From: AP-15 sp963755435
Lineage (GTDB): Bacteria > Pseudomonadota > Alphaproteobacteria > ATCC43930 > CGMCC-115725
NCBI GenBank assembly: GCA_963755435.1
Contig: CAVWJX010000003.1
Span: forward strand, 682,001 to 746,000
Direction of reading: 5' to 3'
Length of the DNA stretch: 64,000 bases
Under the pieces are notes generated by a model. That model did not search any database. It was given only the letters and a program-made list of their open reading frames with translations, and had not been told where the DNA came from. Position 1 is the first letter of the stretch. Every line of letters begins with the position of its first letter. Of this stretch, positions 29,580 through 39,216 are shown one piece after another. The position numbers and the translations under genes are program-made.

Positions 29580-30911
29580 TCAACGGGGCAGCAACAGGCC
29601 CTTGGTCTCGCGCCCGAGCAGCATGGCGACGATGCTGAGGACGGCAAAGCAGGTCATGAACGCCGTCACCCGGTTGAAGCTGCCGCCAAAGGCGCCGACC
29701 ATGATGCCGGCGACCAGCGGGCCAAAGCTGGTGATGATCCGGGCGCTGCCGGTGCAGAAGCCGACCGCGGTCGAGCGTACATGGGTCGGGAACAGCTCCG
29801 GCAGGTAGATCGCATAGCCCGAAAACACCCCGAACACAAAATACCCGAAGATCGGCAGCACGACCGGATACCACGGGTGGTAAGCCTGGAGGCCGAGATA
29901 GAGGGTCAGGCCGGCGGCGATGGTCCCGGCGCTGTAAAAGATCACGGTGGCGCGGCGGCCGATCAGATCGGCGATAAAGCCGAAGCCGATATAGCCGAAG
30001 ATCCCGCCGAGGCTCCACAGCATGACGCCGCGGCTGACGAACGGCACCGCGGCGGCGCCGGTGGCCCCGGCTTTCTGCACCATCAAGGACAGGATGGTCG
30101 GCAGCCAGATGACGGTGGTCCAGATCGCGAGCAGCGAGCCCAGTCCGAACAAGAGGCCGACCAAGGTGTTGTAGCGGTGCTCGCGGGAGAATAGCTGCAT
30201 CGGCACAAAGCGCATGAACTCGCGATCGTCCGCGTCGGTCCGGCGGCCGGCGCTGACGGCTTGGCGGCGGACCCGCACCGCGGCAAAGCGATCGGGTTCG
30301 ATCATGCGGCGGCGGATCAGCGCCAGCAGGATGGCCGGCACCACGCCGATAAAGAAGACGACGCGCCAGCCATAGCCGCCAACAAGGCCGTAGGCCCAGG
30401 CGCCGAGAAAGGTGCCGACGGCGCCGCCGGTCATCATGAAGCCGGCGACCTTGGCCCGGTGCTTCTCGTTGATTGTTTCGGCCAGTAGCGGGATGCCGAC
30501 CATCAGTTCGGCGCCAGTGCCGAGGCCGGCGATGAAACGGTAAATGGCAAAATCCCAAATCCCGTGCGACAGGCCTTGCAGCGCGGTGAAGACGCTGTAA
30601 AGGACGATGCTGTAGGCGAGAGCGCGGATGCGGCCGATATAGTCGGCGACGATGCCGAACAGGAAGCCGCCGAACGCCCAGCCGAGCAGCCCCGCCATGC
30701 TGAGCAGCCCGCCGACCCGGCCGATCTGGGCCATGGTCGGGTTGCCGCCCAATAATTCGGTCAGAGCCGGGCGCAATACCAACGAATACAAGCCGAAATC
30801 GGCCGCATCCAAGGTCCAGCCGAGCCAGACCACGAAAAACACCAGCCACTGATAACGGCTGATCGCCCGCAACCCGCCGGGCCGCGCTATCGCGGCACCC
30901 CCTCGATCCAT
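29580..30911 (-). CDS. MFS transporter (aromatic acid/sugar porter type)
   Basis: A 443-residue inner-membrane carrier with 12 predicted helices. ATG 30911 is preceded by GGAGGA, favouring it over a longer reading. The conserved loop 2-3 motif is GIVADYIGRIRA and the loop 8-9 copy GFIADLIGRRAT; PELFPTHVRSTAVGF is the sugar-porter/AAHS motif. It begins with DAADFGLYSLVLRPALTELLG, the D-x-x-D/G-type first helix seen in carboxylate and aromatic acid proton symporters. It probably imports the substrate handled by adjacent cupin, hydrolase and monooxygenase genes. Confidence 0.87.
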   Translation of the reverse strand: MDRGGAAIARPGGLRAISRYQWLVFFVVWLGWTLDAADFGLYSLVLRPALTELLGGNPTMAQIGRVGGLLSMAGLLGWAFGGFLFGIVADYIGRIRALAYSIVLYSVFTALQGLSHGIWDFAIYRFIAGLGTGAELMVGIPLLAETINEKHRAKVAGFMMTGGAVGTFLGAWAYGLVGGYGWRVVFFIGVVPAILLALIRRRMIEPDRFAAVRVRRQAVSAGRRTDADDREFMRFVPMQLFSREHRYNTLVGLLFGLGSLLAIWTTVIWLPTILSLMVQKAGATGAAAVPFVSRGVMLWSLGGIFGYIGFGFIADLIGRRATVIFYSAGTIAAGLTLYLGLQAYHPWYPVVLPIFGYFVFGVFSGYAIYLPELFPTHVRSTAVGFCTGSARIITSFGPLVAGIMVGAFGGSFNRVTAFMTCFAVLSIVAMLLGRETKGLLLPR

Positions 30912-31154
30912 CGATGCATCCTCCCGCCGTCCAAAACCCGAACCGGCCGGTATCCGCCAGACGTCGCCGGCGCGTACTTGTCGTCGTACGCTGTCGAGCG
31001 GCGGCGCCGTGGCCACGCCGCACCGGCGCGCATGGCGCACGGATGCAAACGCAGCCGGATCCGGTCGTTGTCGGTCTATTGTCGTCGGCGACTGCGGCGA
31101 GGCGCAAGCGCGGCGTGAACTCCAGCGCGTTGTTCGGCGGTTTTTCGTGCGTTC

Positions 31155-32015
31155 CTAGTCGGGCAGCGCGGCAATGAGGTAAAGCGTCTGCACCATCCGG
31201 CTGGGCTTGGCCTTGGCGCCAAAGGTAACGCTGAAAATCTGGGCAATCGCGCCCGAGCGATAGATATGGCTCAGCGCCCGGTCGACGGCGAGACGGAAAT
31301 TTTCGTCGCCATGCGGCAGCGCCAAGGCATATGGCTCGATCGTCAGGTAATTGTCGGCGAGCAGCAGCTTGTCGGGTGCGGCACTCTTCTGCGCCAGAAA
31401 CTCCAGGATCGATCGGTCGGCGAAATAGGCCGAGATCTTGCCGCTGTCGAGCATCGCCAGTCCGTCTTCATGGGTGTCGGCGGGGATGACATCCGCGGTC
31501 ATGCCGTTATCTTTGAGGGTATTGCGCAATTCCTCTTCGGTCGTGGTGCCGGCCAGCACCCCGATCTTCCTGCCGGCGAGCTGCTTCAGGCTGTGCGGCC
31601 CGTCCTTGCGGATCAACAGCCCGGCGCCGTCGACAAAGGTCGGGATCGAGAAATCGACCTGCTCGCGCCGCGACAAGGTCTGGGTCGTCGGCTCGCACAA
31701 GAGATCGGCCTTGCCCTTGCTGATCGCGTCGAAGCGGTCGACCGCAGTTACCGGGACGTACACCAGCTTGAGCGCCGGCAGCTTCAGCTGCGCCGCCAAT
31801 TGCTTGGCGACGGCGCGGCACAGATCGACCATGAAGCCGGCCGGCTGTCCGCCTTTCCCGTCATAGGAAAACGGCGGGGCGTCGCGGCGATAGGCGATGC
31901 GCAGCGATTTGGTCTGGGCGATGTGGTCGAGCGTGCCCGCTACGGCGGCGCCGCTCACCAGCATCAGTACCGCCGCCACCGCCCAAAGCCGTCCGCTTGG
32001 TGCCCTGCGCATCAT
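31155..32015 (-). CDS. ABC-type amino-acid/solute-binding protein (family 3)
   Basis: A 286-residue periplasmic protein. A signal peptide is clear (RLWAVAAVLMLVSGAAVA). The family 3 fold follows: LRIAYRRDAPPFSYDGKGGQPAGFMVDLCRAVA split over lobe 1, then KADLLCEPTTQTLSRREQVDFS and GRKIGVLAGTTTEEELRN. It would capture an amino acid or small organic ligand. No permease or ATPase is adjacent, so it is an orphan or serves a remote transporter. The 243-bp gap upstream of it on the map (30912-31154) holds no recognisable gene. Confidence 0.87.
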   Translation of the reverse strand: MMRRAPSGRLWAVAAVLMLVSGAAVAGTLDHIAQTKSLRIAYRRDAPPFSYDGKGGQPAGFMVDLCRAVAKQLAAQLKLPALKLVYVPVTAVDRFDAISKGKADLLCEPTTQTLSRREQVDFSIPTFVDGAGLLIRKDGPHSLKQLAGRKIGVLAGTTTEEELRNTLKDNGMTADVIPADTHEDGLAMLDSGKISAYFADRSILEFLAQKSAAPDKLLLADNYLTIEPYALALPHGDENFRLAVDRALSHIYRSGAIAQIFSVTFGAKAKPSRMVQTLYLIAALPD

Positions 32016-32069
32016 TTGCTACCCCCCGTCGTGGCGGCCTCATCTGCGGCCGCGGCCGGCGAGGATAGA

Positions 32070-33548
32070 CTAAAGCTTGCCGCCGGGCAGCGGTGGTGTC
32101 ACCGGACGGCGCGGCGCCCAGGGCATTTCGCGCAAATGGTCGAGGTCGATCGGCGGCATCGCGATGCCGAGCGAGCCGGCGACCCGGTTGGCGAGGTCGG
32201 TGTAGCCGGCAAAGGCGTGGCGCAGCCGGCCGCGCCAGGCCGGGATGCCGCCGCTGGCATGCAGCTCGAACGCCAATTCGCGGCCGTCGAGCGCCGAGGA
32301 GACATGGTCCCAGGCCATCTGCAGCAGGGCCGCGCGCTGCAAAGCGGTGTAGCCGCCGCCGCCAAACAATTCGGCGAGGCCGTCGGCCACCTCCGGGGCG
32401 GCGAGGTCGCGGTCGGACGGCGCCACCACCAAAGACGAGCCGGGCACAATGCGCAAGATCTCGGCCATCCGCGGGCGGGCGCGCAGCATCGCCAAGCCGC
32501 CGGCGGCGAGATGGGCGTGGTTGGGGACGCACCAGCCATCGGCGGTAAAGCGCGGGTCGCGCTCGCAGGCAACCAGGCAGCTGCGCACGGTCTGCACCTC
32601 GGCGGTCAGATCGACCAGATAGTCGATCGTCTGCGGGTGTCGGGCGAGCCCCATCGCATCGGACAAGGCGAGCGCCAGGCCGAGGGTGAATTCGGCTTTG
32701 GCGAGCCAGCCGTAAAGATGGTGCCAGATCAGCCAGCGCACCACCGGCTCGGGCGACTGGCCGAGCAGGAAGACGTGCTCCCACGGGATCGCCACGTCGT
32801 CGAGCCACATCTGGCCGTCGAGCTCGTCAAAGCGGCTGGAAAGCGGCGCCACGAACGGGTTGGGGTCGCGCACCGCGATCTTGCGGCACAGGATGGTGAC
32901 TCCGGGGGCGGCGACCGGCACGATAAAGCTGGCGAAATGATCGCCGAGCTTGAGCCCGGAAACGCTGCCGACATAGACGTCTTCGGCGTAGGCCGGGCTC
33001 GTATGCATGCCGATCTTGCCGCGCACGACAATGCCGGCGTCGGTCTCGCGGACGATCTGCAAGGCGGCCCGCTCGGCCGGGTTTTCGCGCATTCGGGTGC
33101 CGATCGTCGGGGCGCCGCCGCAAAAGGTCAAAAACCGCCCGGTCTCGGCGATCATCGCCCGGTAGCGGCCGGCATTGGCGACCTCTTCGGCCGAGACACC
33201 CTGCTCCTGCGTCGAGGCGAGGATGCCGAGCGCGATCATCTGGCCATAGCAGGGGGTATGGGTGATGTTGCCGGCCGACAGGAAGGTCGTCGCCGAAAAG
33301 AACCGGCCCATGCCGGCGAGGTCGTCGGCGCTTCGCGGCGCGACATAGGCCCAGGGGATGTTGTCGGCCGGCCGAAGTGCAGTCTCCTGCCACGCCGGGT
33401 CGCGCAAGAGGTCGTACCAGGCGACGTATTCATCAACCATCGCGCGCGTCGCCGGATGGGTGGTGACGTCGTCGACGAGGCCCGCGCCCATCACCCAGAC
33501 CCGTCGCCCGTCGCGCAACGACTGCCGGTAGTCTGCCCCTGTCCGCAT
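32070..33548 (-). CDS. 4-hydroxyphenylacetate 3-monooxygenase-family flavin hydroxylase (HpaB-like)
   Basis: A 492-residue HpaB/PvcC/4-BUDH family protein; ATG 33548 gives the usual MRTGADYRQSLRDGRRVWVMG beginning. Later blocks include LTFCGGAPTIGTRMRENP, VVRGKIGMHTSPAYAEDVYVG and FDELDGQMWLDDVAIPWEHVF, all family-typical, and the C-terminal helical domain with VACERDPRFTADGW. Such enzymes use reduced FAD to hydroxylate phenols, or in some lineages dehydrate 4-hydroxybutyryl-CoA. No flavin reductase (HpaC) gene is nearby. The surrounding binding protein, carrier and esterase fit aromatic compound use. Confidence 0.88.
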   Translation of the reverse strand: MRTGADYRQSLRDGRRVWVMGAGLVDDVTTHPATRAMVDEYVAWYDLLRDPAWQETALRPADNIPWAYVAPRSADDLAGMGRFFSATTFLSAGNITHTPCYGQMIALGILASTQEQGVSAEEVANAGRYRAMIAETGRFLTFCGGAPTIGTRMRENPAERAALQIVRETDAGIVVRGKIGMHTSPAYAEDVYVGSVSGLKLGDHFASFIVPVAAPGVTILCRKIAVRDPNPFVAPLSSRFDELDGQMWLDDVAIPWEHVFLLGQSPEPVVRWLIWHHLYGWLAKAEFTLGLALALSDAMGLARHPQTIDYLVDLTAEVQTVRSCLVACERDPRFTADGWCVPNHAHLAAGGLAMLRARPRMAEILRIVPGSSLVVAPSDRDLAAPEVADGLAELFGGGGYTALQRAALLQMAWDHVSSALDGRELAFELHASGGIPAWRGRLRHAFAGYTDLANRVAGSLGIAMPPIDLDHLREMPWAPRRPVTPPLPGGKL

Positions 33549-33646
33549 ATGTTTATCCCGCTCGGCTGCCACCGCGTCGGCAAATGTACAGCGGAAGAGC
33601 GATCGGCCAAACCCCGATGGGCGCGGCCGCGACCGAAGCCGGCAGG

Positions 33647-34024
33647 TCAATGGGCGCGGGAGGCCGACACCATGCTCGACAGCACCGTCAGCAATTCATT
33701 CATTCTGAATGGCTTGTGGACGCGCGGGCGGTTGGCGAATTCGGCCGGCATCGTGTTTGCGCCATAGCCGGTGACAAACACGAACGGCACGTTGCGCCGG
33801 GACAATGCCTCGGCCACCGGGTAGCTCCACTGCCCGGCGAGATTGATGTCGAGAACCGCCGCGTCGCACGCCTCGTTGTTGGCGGCGTCGAGCGCCGGCG
33901 CCAGCCGCGGGATCGGCCCGCAGACGACGCATCCGGCAAAGAGCAGCATGTCCTCGATCAACGAGGCGACCAGATATTCGTCTTCGACGATCAGCACTTT
34001 GACGCCCTGAAGAACATCTGTCAC
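33647..34024 (-). CDS. Single-domain response regulator (receiver)
   Basis: A 125-residue CheY-like receiver with no output domain. Acidic pocket E14/D15 (VEDEY), phosphoacceptor D59 (AVLDINL), the Thr of FVTGYG and Lys of VHKPFR are all present. The ATG overlaps the stop of the large kinase gene (ATGA), so the two are co-translated and almost certainly partners. HWE/HisKA_2 kinases are often paired with such stand-alone receivers in alphaproteobacteria. Confidence 0.93.
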   Translation of the reverse strand: MTDVLQGVKVLIVEDEYLVASLIEDMLLFAGCVVCGPIPRLAPALDAANNEACDAAVLDINLAGQWSYPVAEALSRRNVPFVFVTGYGANTMPAEFANRPRVHKPFRMNELLTVLSSMVSASRAH

Positions 34025-37000
34025 GATGCTGCATCCTTCATTGCATTATTTTCGGGCGCTATCGCTATGGTGAAGTATTCCTGATTCTCTGGGATAATAA
34101 TGAGGCAATTGAGCCCGTGGTTCACGACGCTGAGCTTTGCTTCGCCCTGCAATTCGAAACGGACGCCGCGTTCGATCAGTTCCGTACCAAAGCCGCGCTT
34201 GGTCAACGCTTCGATCGGCGGACCGCCGGTTTCCTTCCAGGTCAGTTGCAGGTGCCGCGGCTGATTGCCGGCAATGCTCCAGGCGATCTCGACCCGGCCG
34301 CCGGTCACCGACAGCGCGCCGTATTTGGCGGCGTTGGTCGACAGCTCGTGCAGCACCAGGGTCAGCAGCAGGGCGGCCTGCGGCTTCAGCAGAACCGGCG
34401 GCCCGGTCACGGTCACGTCGGCGCTGTCGCCACCCGCGCTGTGGGGCGCCATCTCGGCCAGCACCAGTTCGCGCAGCGGCGCCTCGCTCCAGCCGGCTTG
34501 CGACAAGACGTCGTGGGTGTGCCCCAAGGCATGGAGGCGGCCGATCAGATCGGCTTTGGTCGCATCGTCCGGCAAGGTGCGCTCGACGATCGAGGAGACG
34601 ACGGCGAGGGTGTTCTTGACGCGGTGGCTGAGTTCGGCCGCCAGCACCTTCTGCTGCTCTTCGGCGGCAAGGATGCTGGTCACGTCAACAAAGGTCAAAA
34701 GCACACCATCGATCTTATTGTCGCCGCCGGTATAGGGCAGGACGCGCGCCAGGTAATGGCTCTTGGCGCCGGCGACGCTGACCGGCCGCTCCACCGGCTC
34801 GCCGCCGTTGATCACGGTGCGGATATCGGCTTCGAGCTCCGGGTAGGCGACCCGGCTGACGATGTCGGTCAGCGGCCGCCCGCGATCGGTCGGGATCAGA
34901 TTGAACAGCTTGGTCACCGCCGGAGTGAAGCTGCGGATCGCGAGATGTCCGTCGAGGAAGATGGTCGCGATCTGGGTGCTCTGAAACAGATTGGAGAGAT
35001 CGCTGTTCGCGCGGTCCAGTTCGTCGATCTTGTAGCTGAGCTCGCCGTTGACGGTCTGCAGCTCTTCATTGACCGACTCTAGTTCCTCCTTCGAGGTTTC
35101 GAGCTCTTCGTTGCTGGACTGCAATTCCTCGTTTACCGACATCATTTCTTCGTTCGCCGAGCGGAACTCCTCATTGGCCGCCTCGAGCTCCTCGATCGTC
35201 GATTGCAGCCGGTCCTTGGTCTCCTGCAGCTCGCGCTCGATCTGCTGGATCGTGCCGTCTTCGCCGGCATGGCGCTCGCCGCCGGTCTCGTCGCGGATTT
35301 CGAGCGGGCCGTGATCGAGAAACACGACGCCGAAAGCGGTTTCCCTGCCCTCGGTGATCGGCTCGACCACGACGCTGATCATCTGGACCCCGCCATTGAT
35401 CTGCACCGTGACCCGCTCCCGGGTAGCCTTGCGGCCGGACTCCTTGGCCTGGTGCAGCGCCGCGCGCAGATCGGCGCGCAATCCCGGCCGCGCCATGGCG
35501 ACGATGTCGCGGGTCGGCGGCCCGGCCGCCGCCTGCAGATATTTGCCGGTTCCGGTCGAGAAATAAAGCGCCGCGCCGAACTCGTCGACGATCACAAAGG
35601 TCGGGGCGAAATGCTCGATGATGGTATTGGCTGTTTTGCGCAGCAGGTCGGGCCGCTGCGGCGGCTTGCCGCCGATCTCCGAGACGGCAAATTCGCGCCG
35701 CGCCGCCGGCGAGAACTGCAGGCGCGGGGGCGGGTGCTGCGCGGCCAGGTCGCGGCGTTGAAAGATGCGGCTCTTCTTGTCGATCGGCACGAACATCTCG
35801 GCGTAGCGCGAGATGCTTTCGGAAAACCCGAGGAACAGGTAACCGGCCGGTCGCAGCGCATAATGAAACAGCGGGAATACCTGCTCCTGCAGGCTGGCCT
35901 TGAGGTAAATCAGCAAGTTGCGGCACGAAATCAGGTCGAGGCGCGAGAATGGCGGGTCGCGGATCACGCTGTGCGCGGAAAACACGCACATCTCGCGCAA
36001 GCTCTTGGCGACGCGATAGCTTTCGCCTTCCGGTATGAAAAAGCGTCGCAGCCGCTCGGGCGAGATCTCGGTCGTCAAATTGGCCGGGTATCGCCCCGCC
36101 CGGGCGACGCCAACGGCGGCTGCGTCGATGTCGGTGGCGAAGATCTGCACCTTTGGCGGCATCTGCGCGCGATCCATCTGCTCGCGCAGCAGCATCGCGA
36201 TCGAATAGGCCTCCTCCCCGGTGGCGCAGCCGGGGACCCACACCCGAACCTCGCCATCGGCGCCGTTTTGTTGCACCAGCCGAGGCATGACCATGGTTTC
36301 GAGCGCCCGGAACGCCGCCGTATCGCGAAAAAAGCCGGTGACCCCGATCAACAGGTCGCGGAACAGCGCGGCGATTTCGTCGGGGTCGCTCTGCAGTCGG
36401 GCCACGTAATCGTCAAGCTGCGTCATCTGCAGCACCTGCATGCGGCGCTGCACCCGGCGCATAAAGGCCCGGTCCTTGTATTCGCTGAAATCGTGCCCGG
36501 TGCGGGCGCGCAACAGCCCATAGACTTTGGAGAGCGCATCGCTCGGCGGCTGCTGATCGAGACGGCCCCAGTGACGCACATAGTCGATGATCCGCTGCGG
36601 GATTTCCTCGACCCCCAGCAACAGGTCGACAAACCCGGCGGCGACCGCGCTCGACGGCATGTCGGCAAAGCGCGGCCGCGTCGTGTTCGATCCCTGGGCG
36701 ACGGTCAACCCGCCATGCTCCTTGATCGCCTTGAGGCCGAGGGTGCCGTCGCTGCCGCCGCCGGACAGCACGATGCCGATCGCATGCTCCGCCTGGTCCT
36801 CGGCCAGGGAGGCGAAAAAGATGTCGATCGGGGCACGCTCGTGCTCGTCAGCCCCGGTCCAGCGCAGCCGCAGCCGCCCGCCGCCGATGGTCAGGGCCGC
36901 ACCGGCCGGCAGAACGTAGACGTGCTCGGCTTCGACCTCCTCGCCATCGCTGGCGTCGTGCACCGGCATCTCGGTCGCACGCGCGAGGATCTCGGCAAGC

Positions 37001-37143
37001 AGGCTCTCGCGATTGGAAGGAAGGTGGGTCACAACCACAAAGGCCATGCCGTTGTCGGCCGGCATCGCCCGGAAAAACGCGCCCAAAGCCTCGACCCCGC
37101 CGGCCGAAGCGCCGATGCCGACAATCGGAAAATTGGGAGGCAT
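34021..37143 (-). CDS. Hybrid chemotaxis-type sensor: CheB-CheR-PAS-coiled coil-PAS-HWE/HisKA_2 kinase
   Basis: A 1040-residue multidomain protein with no membrane span. Residues 1-190: CheB methylesterase (GASAGGVEAL with Ser13, THLPSN with His40, LSGGGSDGTLGL). About 205-470: CheR methyltransferase (HDFSEYKDRAFMRRVQRRM, SAM-binding WVPGCATGEEAYSIAMLL). About 515-630: PAS. About 640-745: glutamate-rich coiled coil with repeated EELxSxNEEL. About 745-850: second PAS. C-terminus: phosphoacceptor helix AAELSHRVKNTLAVVSSIVE and ATPase blocks LHELSTNAAKYGALS and GFGTELIERGV. This architecture occurs in alphaproteobacterial stress and light/energy sensing proteins. It overlaps the receiver gene by 4 bp. 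No chemoreceptor gene is nearby. Confidence 0.95.
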   Translation of the reverse strand: MPPNFPIVGIGASAGGVEALGAFFRAMPADNGMAFVVVTHLPSNRESLLAEILARATEMPVHDASDGEEVEAEHVYVLPAGAALTIGGGRLRLRWTGADEHERAPIDIFFASLAEDQAEHAIGIVLSGGGSDGTLGLKAIKEHGGLTVAQGSNTTRPRFADMPSSAVAAGFVDLLLGVEEIPQRIIDYVRHWGRLDQQPPSDALSKVYGLLRARTGHDFSEYKDRAFMRRVQRRMQVLQMTQLDDYVARLQSDPDEIAALFRDLLIGVTGFFRDTAAFRALETMVMPRLVQQNGADGEVRVWVPGCATGEEAYSIAMLLREQMDRAQMPPKVQIFATDIDAAAVGVARAGRYPANLTTEISPERLRRFFIPEGESYRVAKSLREMCVFSAHSVIRDPPFSRLDLISCRNLLIYLKASLQEQVFPLFHYALRPAGYLFLGFSESISRYAEMFVPIDKKSRIFQRRDLAAQHPPPRLQFSPAARREFAVSEIGGKPPQRPDLLRKTANTIIEHFAPTFVIVDEFGAALYFSTGTGKYLQAAAGPPTRDIVAMARPGLRADLRAALHQAKESGRKATRERVTVQINGGVQMISVVVEPITEGRETAFGVVFLDHGPLEIRDETGGERHAGEDGTIQQIERELQETKDRLQSTIEELEAANEEFRSANEEMMSVNEELQSSNEELETSKEELESVNEELQTVNGELSYKIDELDRANSDLSNLFQSTQIATIFLDGHLAIRSFTPAVTKLFNLIPTDRGRPLTDIVSRVAYPELEADIRTVINGGEPVERPVSVAGAKSHYLARVLPYTGGDNKIDGVLLTFVDVTSILAAEEQQKVLAAELSHRVKNTLAVVSSIVERTLPDDATKADLIGRLHALGHTHDVLSQAGWSEAPLRELVLAEMAPHSAGGDSADVTVTGPPVLLKPQAALLLTLVLHELSTNAAKYGALSVTGGRVEIAWSIAGNQPRHLQLTWKETGGPPIEALTKRGFGTELIERGVRFELQGEAKLSVVNHGLNCLIIIPENQEYFTIAIAPENNAMKDAAS

Positions 37144-37299
37144 TGGCTGGTCCTATGTGCTGCGGCTACTATCCAAACACGGGCTCCGCCGATTTGTTAC
37201 AAAGATGCGGCTCGGAACGAGCACGCGGCCCTGATCGACCGCACGCCGTCAAGCTCGGCGCTGCATGCCGCGTAACAGAATAGCCGGCGGGCGCAACCC

Positions 37300-38511
37300 T
37301 TACCACGCTTCGCGACCGCGGGCGGGGCGGCCCAGCGCGGCGCCGTCGCGCGACGAGCGGGCGGCGGCCTGCTCGGCCTCGTGCTTGTCGAACATGGCGC
37401 GCGCGGCGGCCTGGCGCTTGGCGCTGAACTCGTCGCGATTGTCGCCGCACCATTGGTAGGAGGCGGCCCGGCTCTCGTTGAGGCGGCTGAAATGCGGCAT
37501 CACATAGCGCGCGTAGAGCTCATAGGAGCGCTTGGTCGCCGCGAAATCGGCCCAGTTATGGGCCTGCTGCAGAAATGCGCCGAAATCGCCCTGCTTCTCA
37601 TAAAGCCGTTCGATCAATCGGATCGCGTCGTCGGGCGTGCCGCACACGCCATAGCGGTTCTCGATAAACCATTCGAGCGGATCCTCTCCCGCCGGCACGA
37701 TAAAGCGCGGCTGGTTGTTGTTGAGATAGCCCAGATAGCGCTCGAAGCCGAAGCGGGCGTTGGCGAAGGCCTGCTCGCGGCTCTCGGCGAGGTGCATCGG
37801 GCCGACCAAGCGAAGCCGGCTCGGGTTCATCTGGCGGCCTTGTTCGGCCGCGACGTCGCAGGCGATCTGCCAGTTCGAGCCGAGCGCGTCAAAGCCGAAC
37901 GGGTTGGTCGCGGCGACGCAGATCATGCCGAGATCGTATTTGCCGGCGAGCCGGCCGCCCGACGGGGTAATCGCGCTGACCACCGCGACCTCGGGATGGG
38001 GCTTGGTATAGGGCAACAGGTGCAGCCGGCAGCCCGCCATCGTATACCAGTCGGTCTGTTCGCTGACGGTCTCGCCGCGGAACAGGCGCAGGATCGCGTC
38101 CAGCGCCTCAGCCATGCGGTCGCGCTGGGTCAAAGGGTCGATGCCCATCATGATCGCGTCGGAGGCGAGGAGGCCCGGCCCGGCGCCGAACATGACCCGG
38201 CCGCGGGTCATGTGGTCGAGCTGGACGATGCGGTCGGCGACCATCATCGGATGGTGATAAGGGAGCGAGACGACGCCGGTGCCGAAGCGGATGTGCCGGG
38301 TGCGCTCGGCGGCAAAGGCGATGAAGATTTCGGGGGAGCTGATGATCTCGTAGCCGGCCGAATGGTGCTCGCCGATCCAGGCTTCCTGGAAACCGAGCTT
38401 GTCGAGCCACGCCATCAGCTCGAGGTCGCGCTCCAGGCACTGGGTCGGGTTCTCCTCGTTCGGATGGAACGGCGGCAGAAAGATCCCGTGACGCAGATTG
38501 ACGAGTGACAT
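37300..38511 (-). CDS. LLM-class flavin-dependent monooxygenase
   Basis: A 403-residue luciferase-like TIM barrel enzyme. It begins LRHGIFLPPFHPNEENPTQCLERDLELMAWLDKLGFQEAWIGEHH, shared with limonene 1,2-monooxygenase-type proteins; RTRHIRFGTGVVSLPYHHP and RGRVMFGAGPGL are flavin-site elements. It uses FMNH2 from a separate reductase to oxidise an organic substrate, perhaps a terpenoid. It is divergent from ridA across 143 bp, in which no gene or clear promoter was recognised. Confidence 0.88.
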   Translation of the reverse strand: MSLVNLRHGIFLPPFHPNEENPTQCLERDLELMAWLDKLGFQEAWIGEHHSAGYEIISSPEIFIAFAAERTRHIRFGTGVVSLPYHHPMMVADRIVQLDHMTRGRVMFGAGPGLLASDAIMMGIDPLTQRDRMAEALDAILRLFRGETVSEQTDWYTMAGCRLHLLPYTKPHPEVAVVSAITPSGGRLAGKYDLGMICVAATNPFGFDALGSNWQIACDVAAEQGRQMNPSRLRLVGPMHLAESREQAFANARFGFERYLGYLNNNQPRFIVPAGEDPLEWFIENRYGVCGTPDDAIRLIERLYEKQGDFGAFLQQAHNWADFAATKRSYELYARYVMPHFSRLNESRAASYQWCGDNRDEFSAKRQAAARAMFDKHEAEQAAARSSRDGAALGRPARGREAW

Positions 38512-38654
38512 CGAACCCTCGCTGGGTTAGCGGTTTTTGGCGGGCGGGTTGCCCGCGACGCAGCGCTGGGATCTATGCTAGCGAAGATTGCGCAGCGGGA
38601 GAACAGCCGGCCCGGCCTCTCAGTCGTCCGAGCGCCGGCCACAGGAGGGACGAG

Positions 38655-39068
38655 ATGGCGATCAGACGCGAGAAGATTCAGCCCGAGGGCGTGCATGTCG
38701 TAATTCGCGCCGGGCAGCCCGCCTATACTCAAGTCGTCGCGGTCAGCGGCAGTGGCCGGATGATCTTCGTCGCCGGCCAGCTGGCCCGCGACGCACACGG
38801 CAATCTGGTCGGCAAGGGCGACATGCGCGCCCAGATCGAGCAGGTCGGGCAAAACATCAAAACCTGCCTCGAAGCCGCCGGCGCCAGCCTCGCCGACATC
38901 GTCAAGACCAATACCTATGTCACCGATTACGCGGAATTCGCCAAGCATGGCGACATGCGGCTGCGCTATTTCGGGCCGGCGACGCCGACCAGCACGACGG
39001 TCGAGATCAGCCGCCTCGCCGACCCGGACGCGATGATCGAGATCGAGGCGATTGCCGCCGTCGATTGA
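38655..39068 (+). CDS. RidA (YjgF/UK114) family enamine/imine deaminase
   Basis: A 137-residue protein with AGGAGGG ten bases before the ATG, which outweighs an in-frame start at 38505. Family elements are YTQVVAVSGSGRMIFVAGQLARDAHGN, QIEQVGQNIKTCLEAAGASLADIVKTNTYVTD split over the central region, and TTVEISRLADPDAMIEIEAIAA, with the conserved Arg-to-substrate region near the C-terminus. RidA enzymes hydrolyse reactive enamines; catabolic paralogues act in specific pathways, which fits its position among monooxygenases. Its stop opens a 16-bp triplicate repeat. Confidence 0.88.
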   Translation: MAIRREKIQPEGVHVVIRAGQPAYTQVVAVSGSGRMIFVAGQLARDAHGNLVGKGDMRAQIEQVGQNIKTCLEAAGASLADIVKTNTYVTDYAEFAKHGDMRLRYFGPATPTSTTVEISRLADPDAMIEIEAIAAVD

Positions 39069-39114
39069 GGTCGGCGCCGGGTGAGATCGCCGCCGGGTGA
39101 GATCGCCGCCGGGT
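39067..39114. repeat. 16-bp tandem repeat, 3 copies, starting within the ridA stop codon
   Basis: Units gaggtcggcgccgggt, gagatcgccgccgggt, gagatcgccgccgggt; the preceding t plus the first ga forms the TGA stop, and each later unit recreates TGA. The rest of the 148-bp gap to the lactonase gene holds no gene. Confidence 0.9.
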
Positions 39115-39216
39115 TCGGGTCGGCCGCGCCGGATCTTGGCCGGCGGTGTTGGACAGGCCGGCCGGACCGGGATTAGGCTCTGCGGGCCAGAACCGGTTCA
39201 CCAAGCGGGAGGGACG

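Noticed and set aside
28035..30194. 719-codon open frame on plus strand
   Set aside because: Runs antisense through the hydrolase, cupin and MFS genes, crossing three real genes.
31266..33767. 833-codon open frame on plus strand
   Set aside because: It is antisense to the solute-binding and HpaB-like genes; the translation is Arg/Gly/Ala-rich without family motifs, as expected from high-GC DNA read backwards.
35203..37275. 690-codon open frame on plus strand
   Set aside because: Antisense shadow of the CheB-CheR-HWE kinase.
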